Assembly (NCBI GenBank): GCA_030041195.1
Contig: JASHOI010000500.1
Span: forward strand, 1-6,545
Source of the DNA: Streptosporangiaceae bacterium
GTDB taxonomy: Bacteria; Actinomycetota; Actinomycetes; Streptosporangiales; Streptosporangiaceae
Direction: 5' to 3'
Length of the DNA: 6,545 nt
The translations under genes and the position numbers were made by a program. Positions 5,294-6,545 of the stretch are shown here, one piece after another. The stretch's first letter is position 1. Every line of letters starts with the position of its first letter. Under the pieces are notes generated by a model. That model had not been told where the DNA came from. It did no database searches and was given only the letters and a program-made list of their open reading frames with translations.

Positions 5294-5313
5294 ATAACTG
5301 CCGAGAGCTGACC

Positions 5314-5958
5314 ATGACCGGTTCCGAAGTGCCCCTGGACGAGTCCGGGATGCCGGCAGCCGAGCCGGGGACGCCCGGGAACCCGCTCCGGCTGGACAAC
5401 CCGCGAATGATGCGGGCTCTGGCCCACCCGGCGCGGATCGCGATACTGCAGCGCCTCGCGCTGGACGGGCCGGCGACGGCCACCGAGTGCGCCGAGGTCA
5501 CGGGCCTGTCGCCGTCGGCGTGCAGCTACCATCTGCGGGCGCTCGCGCGATACGGCTTTGTCGACGAGGACCCGGCCAGCGCTGCAGACGGCAGGCAGCG
5601 GCCCTGGCGGGCGCGGGTGGTGTCCGTGACGTTCGATGAGGGTGAACCGGACCAGCCCGACGCGCTCCGGGTCGCGGGACGGCTGCTGACCGAGAGCCTG
5701 CAGACCCGGTTCAGTGAGTTGCGCGCCGAGTACCTCGGCCGCGCCGCGCACTACTCCGCCGAATGGCGCGGCATCGCCGGCTGGAACCAGGATGTCGTGC
5801 ACGTCACCGCCGCCGAGGCCGCCGCTTTGCGGCAGCAGATCCTGGACCTGCTGGCCAGCTACCGTCGCATCGAGCCGGCGGACCGGCCGGCCGACGCGCA
5901 CCGGGTGCATGCCCTGCTCGACTTGATTCCATGGTTCGACCCCGCCGAGCTGCGATGA
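5314..5958 (+). CDS. ArsR-type winged-helix transcriptional regulator
   Basis: This 214-residue protein has an N-terminal winged helix-turn-helix at about 28-88: DNPRMMRALAHPARIAILQRL, then the turn and recognition helix TATECAEVTGLSPSACSYHLRAL and the wing YGFVDED. The HPARIAIL and SYHLRAL signatures are those of the ArsR/HTH_20 superfamily. The remaining 125 residues form a mostly helical C-terminal domain, longer than in classical metal-sensing ArsR proteins (about 100-120 residues in all). No cysteine pair of the metal-binding CVC type is visible; the few cysteines (C59, C70) lie within the DNA-binding part. The signal is therefore more likely an organic ligand than a metal. The ATG at 5314 is preceded by GAGAG. 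The in-frame ATG at 5272 was rejected because it lies in the -10 region. Its stop overlaps the MFS start (ATGA), so it probably represses its own operon and that exporter. Confidence 0.88.
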   Translation: MTGSEVPLDESGMPAAEPGTPGNPLRLDNPRMMRALAHPARIAILQRLALDGPATATECAEVTGLSPSACSYHLRALARYGFVDEDPASAADGRQRPWRARVVSVTFDEGEPDQPDALRVAGRLLTESLQTRFSELRAEYLGRAAHYSAEWRGIAGWNQDVVHVTAAEAAALRQQILDLLASYRRIEPADRPADAHRVHALLDLIPWFDPAELR

Positions 5959-6545
5959 GCGTCGCAGCGCGCGCCAGCGCCGCGCTCCGGAGCGGGCCGC
6001 TGGCGAGCCGGGGGTTGCGGCTGCTGGCCGCCGGGCAGTTCACGTCGACCGTTGGTGATTACTGCTACGCGGTCGCGCTGCCGTGGCTGGTGCTGTCGAC
6101 GCATGGCGGCACGATCTTGCTCGGAACCGTGCTCGCCTGCTACGGCGTGCCGCGAACGGTTCTCATCCCGGTCGGCGGGCTGCTCGCGGACAAGATCGGG
6201 GCACGGACGATCATGCTCATCGCCGACGCCGCGCGGTGCGGGCTGGTCGTCGTGCTCGTGACGCTGGCGGCCGGGCACGTGGCGTCGCTGGCCCTGCTCG
6301 GCCCGATCGCCGCGCTGCTCGGCGCGGGAGAGGGGCTGTTCATCCCGGCATCGTTCTCGATCACGCCGTCGCTGCTCGAGCCGGAGCACCTGGCCGCTGG
6401 CAACGCGATCAACTCGGCCGCGGTCCAGGCGGGCAGCGTCGCCGGGCCGGTGCTTGGCGGGCTTCTCGTCGCGGTGGCGGGCCCCGCGCCGGCGTTCGCG
6501 GTCGACGCGGCGTCGTTCGCCGTCTCCGCGCTGACCCTCGCGCTG
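5955..6545 (+). CDS. MFS transporter, exporter type (N-terminal half, cut by window edge)
   Basis: The first 197 residues of a major facilitator superfamily protein, about half of the usual 400-420. Hydrophobic segments fall near residues 22-48, 53-75, 87-107, 113-135, 156-177 and 180-197, covering the first six helices. The loop between helices 2 and 3 carries MFS motif A as GGLLADKIGARTI (74-86). The opening LRLLAAGQFTSTVGDYCYAVALPW and the later HLAAGNAINSAAVQAGSVAGP resemble the EntS/MFS_3 branch of exporters of siderophores, macrolides and other drugs. The substrate is unknown. The ATG overlaps the regulator's stop by four bases, so the two are translationally coupled and share the promoter at 5248-5276. 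The inner membrane location is inferred from the family. Confidence 0.9.
   Translation, partial: MSVAARASAALRSGPLASRGLRLLAAGQFTSTVGDYCYAVALPWLVLSTHGGTILLGTVLACYGVPRTVLIPVGGLLADKIGARTIMLIADAARCGLVVVLVTLAAGHVASLALLGPIAALLGAGEGLFIPASFSITPSLLEPEHLAAGNAINSAAVQAGSVAGPVLGGLLVAVAGPAPAFAVDAASFAVSALTLAL

Noticed and set aside
5272..5313. Upstream ATG start for the ArsR-type regulator
   Set aside because: It lies inside the predicted -10 element and operator and has no Shine-Dalgarno; ATG 5314 has GAGAG six bases upstream.
1..6545. CRISPR array, insertion sequence, phage attachment site or defence system
   Set aside because: No regularly spaced long repeats, transposase, terminal inverted repeats or tRNA-borne attachment site was seen; all recognised genes are housekeeping or ordinary accessory genes.

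Overview
The window is high-GC DNA. Coding regions use GTG as well as ATG starts, and genes are joined by 4-base stop/start overlaps. Together with the dapA-rnj pair this points to an actinomycete; a member of the Pseudonocardiales would fit, but that level is a guess from protein flavour only.

Left part (1-3075, all minus strand): dapA (lysine/diaminopimelate synthesis), then rnj (RNase J) overlapping dapA by four bases, then, 50 bases further on, the start of a conserved protein I cannot name, cut by the window edge. In many actinobacteria thyX precedes dapA. Here it is missing and is replaced by about 720 bases without a convincing gene.

Middle (3076-3796): this non-coding stretch is dense in structure. 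It holds a 15-bp bulged hairpin and an inverted repeat upstream of dapA, three more hairpins (one terminator-like with a T-rich tail on the minus strand), a 20-base-period C-rich repeat, a 12-bp tandem repeat, and five same-direction DnaA-box-like 9-mers spaced 21, 21, 12 and 12 bases. A promoter-like sequence on the minus strand and the terminator-like hairpin would bound a small RNA of about 220 nt. This is inference only.

Right part (3797-6545): a cytoplasmic SGNH/GDSL hydrolase and a group II truncated haemoglobin lie on the minus strand, separated by 336 bases that contain a perfect 12-bp hairpin. Divergent from the globin is an ArsR-type winged-helix regulator that overlaps (ATGA) an MFS exporter running off the right edge. 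The globin/regulator intergenic region carries two 14-bp GAAGCA...TTC repeats on top of a good promoter for the regulator, the usual layout of an autoregulated repressor-exporter operon. The globin promoter may be leaderless and lies about 50 bp from the repeats, so co-regulation is possible but unproven. The globin has Phe where most group II globins have Trp at position G8.

No mobile element, CRISPR array, tRNA or rRNA was found. The least explained part is 3076-3796.
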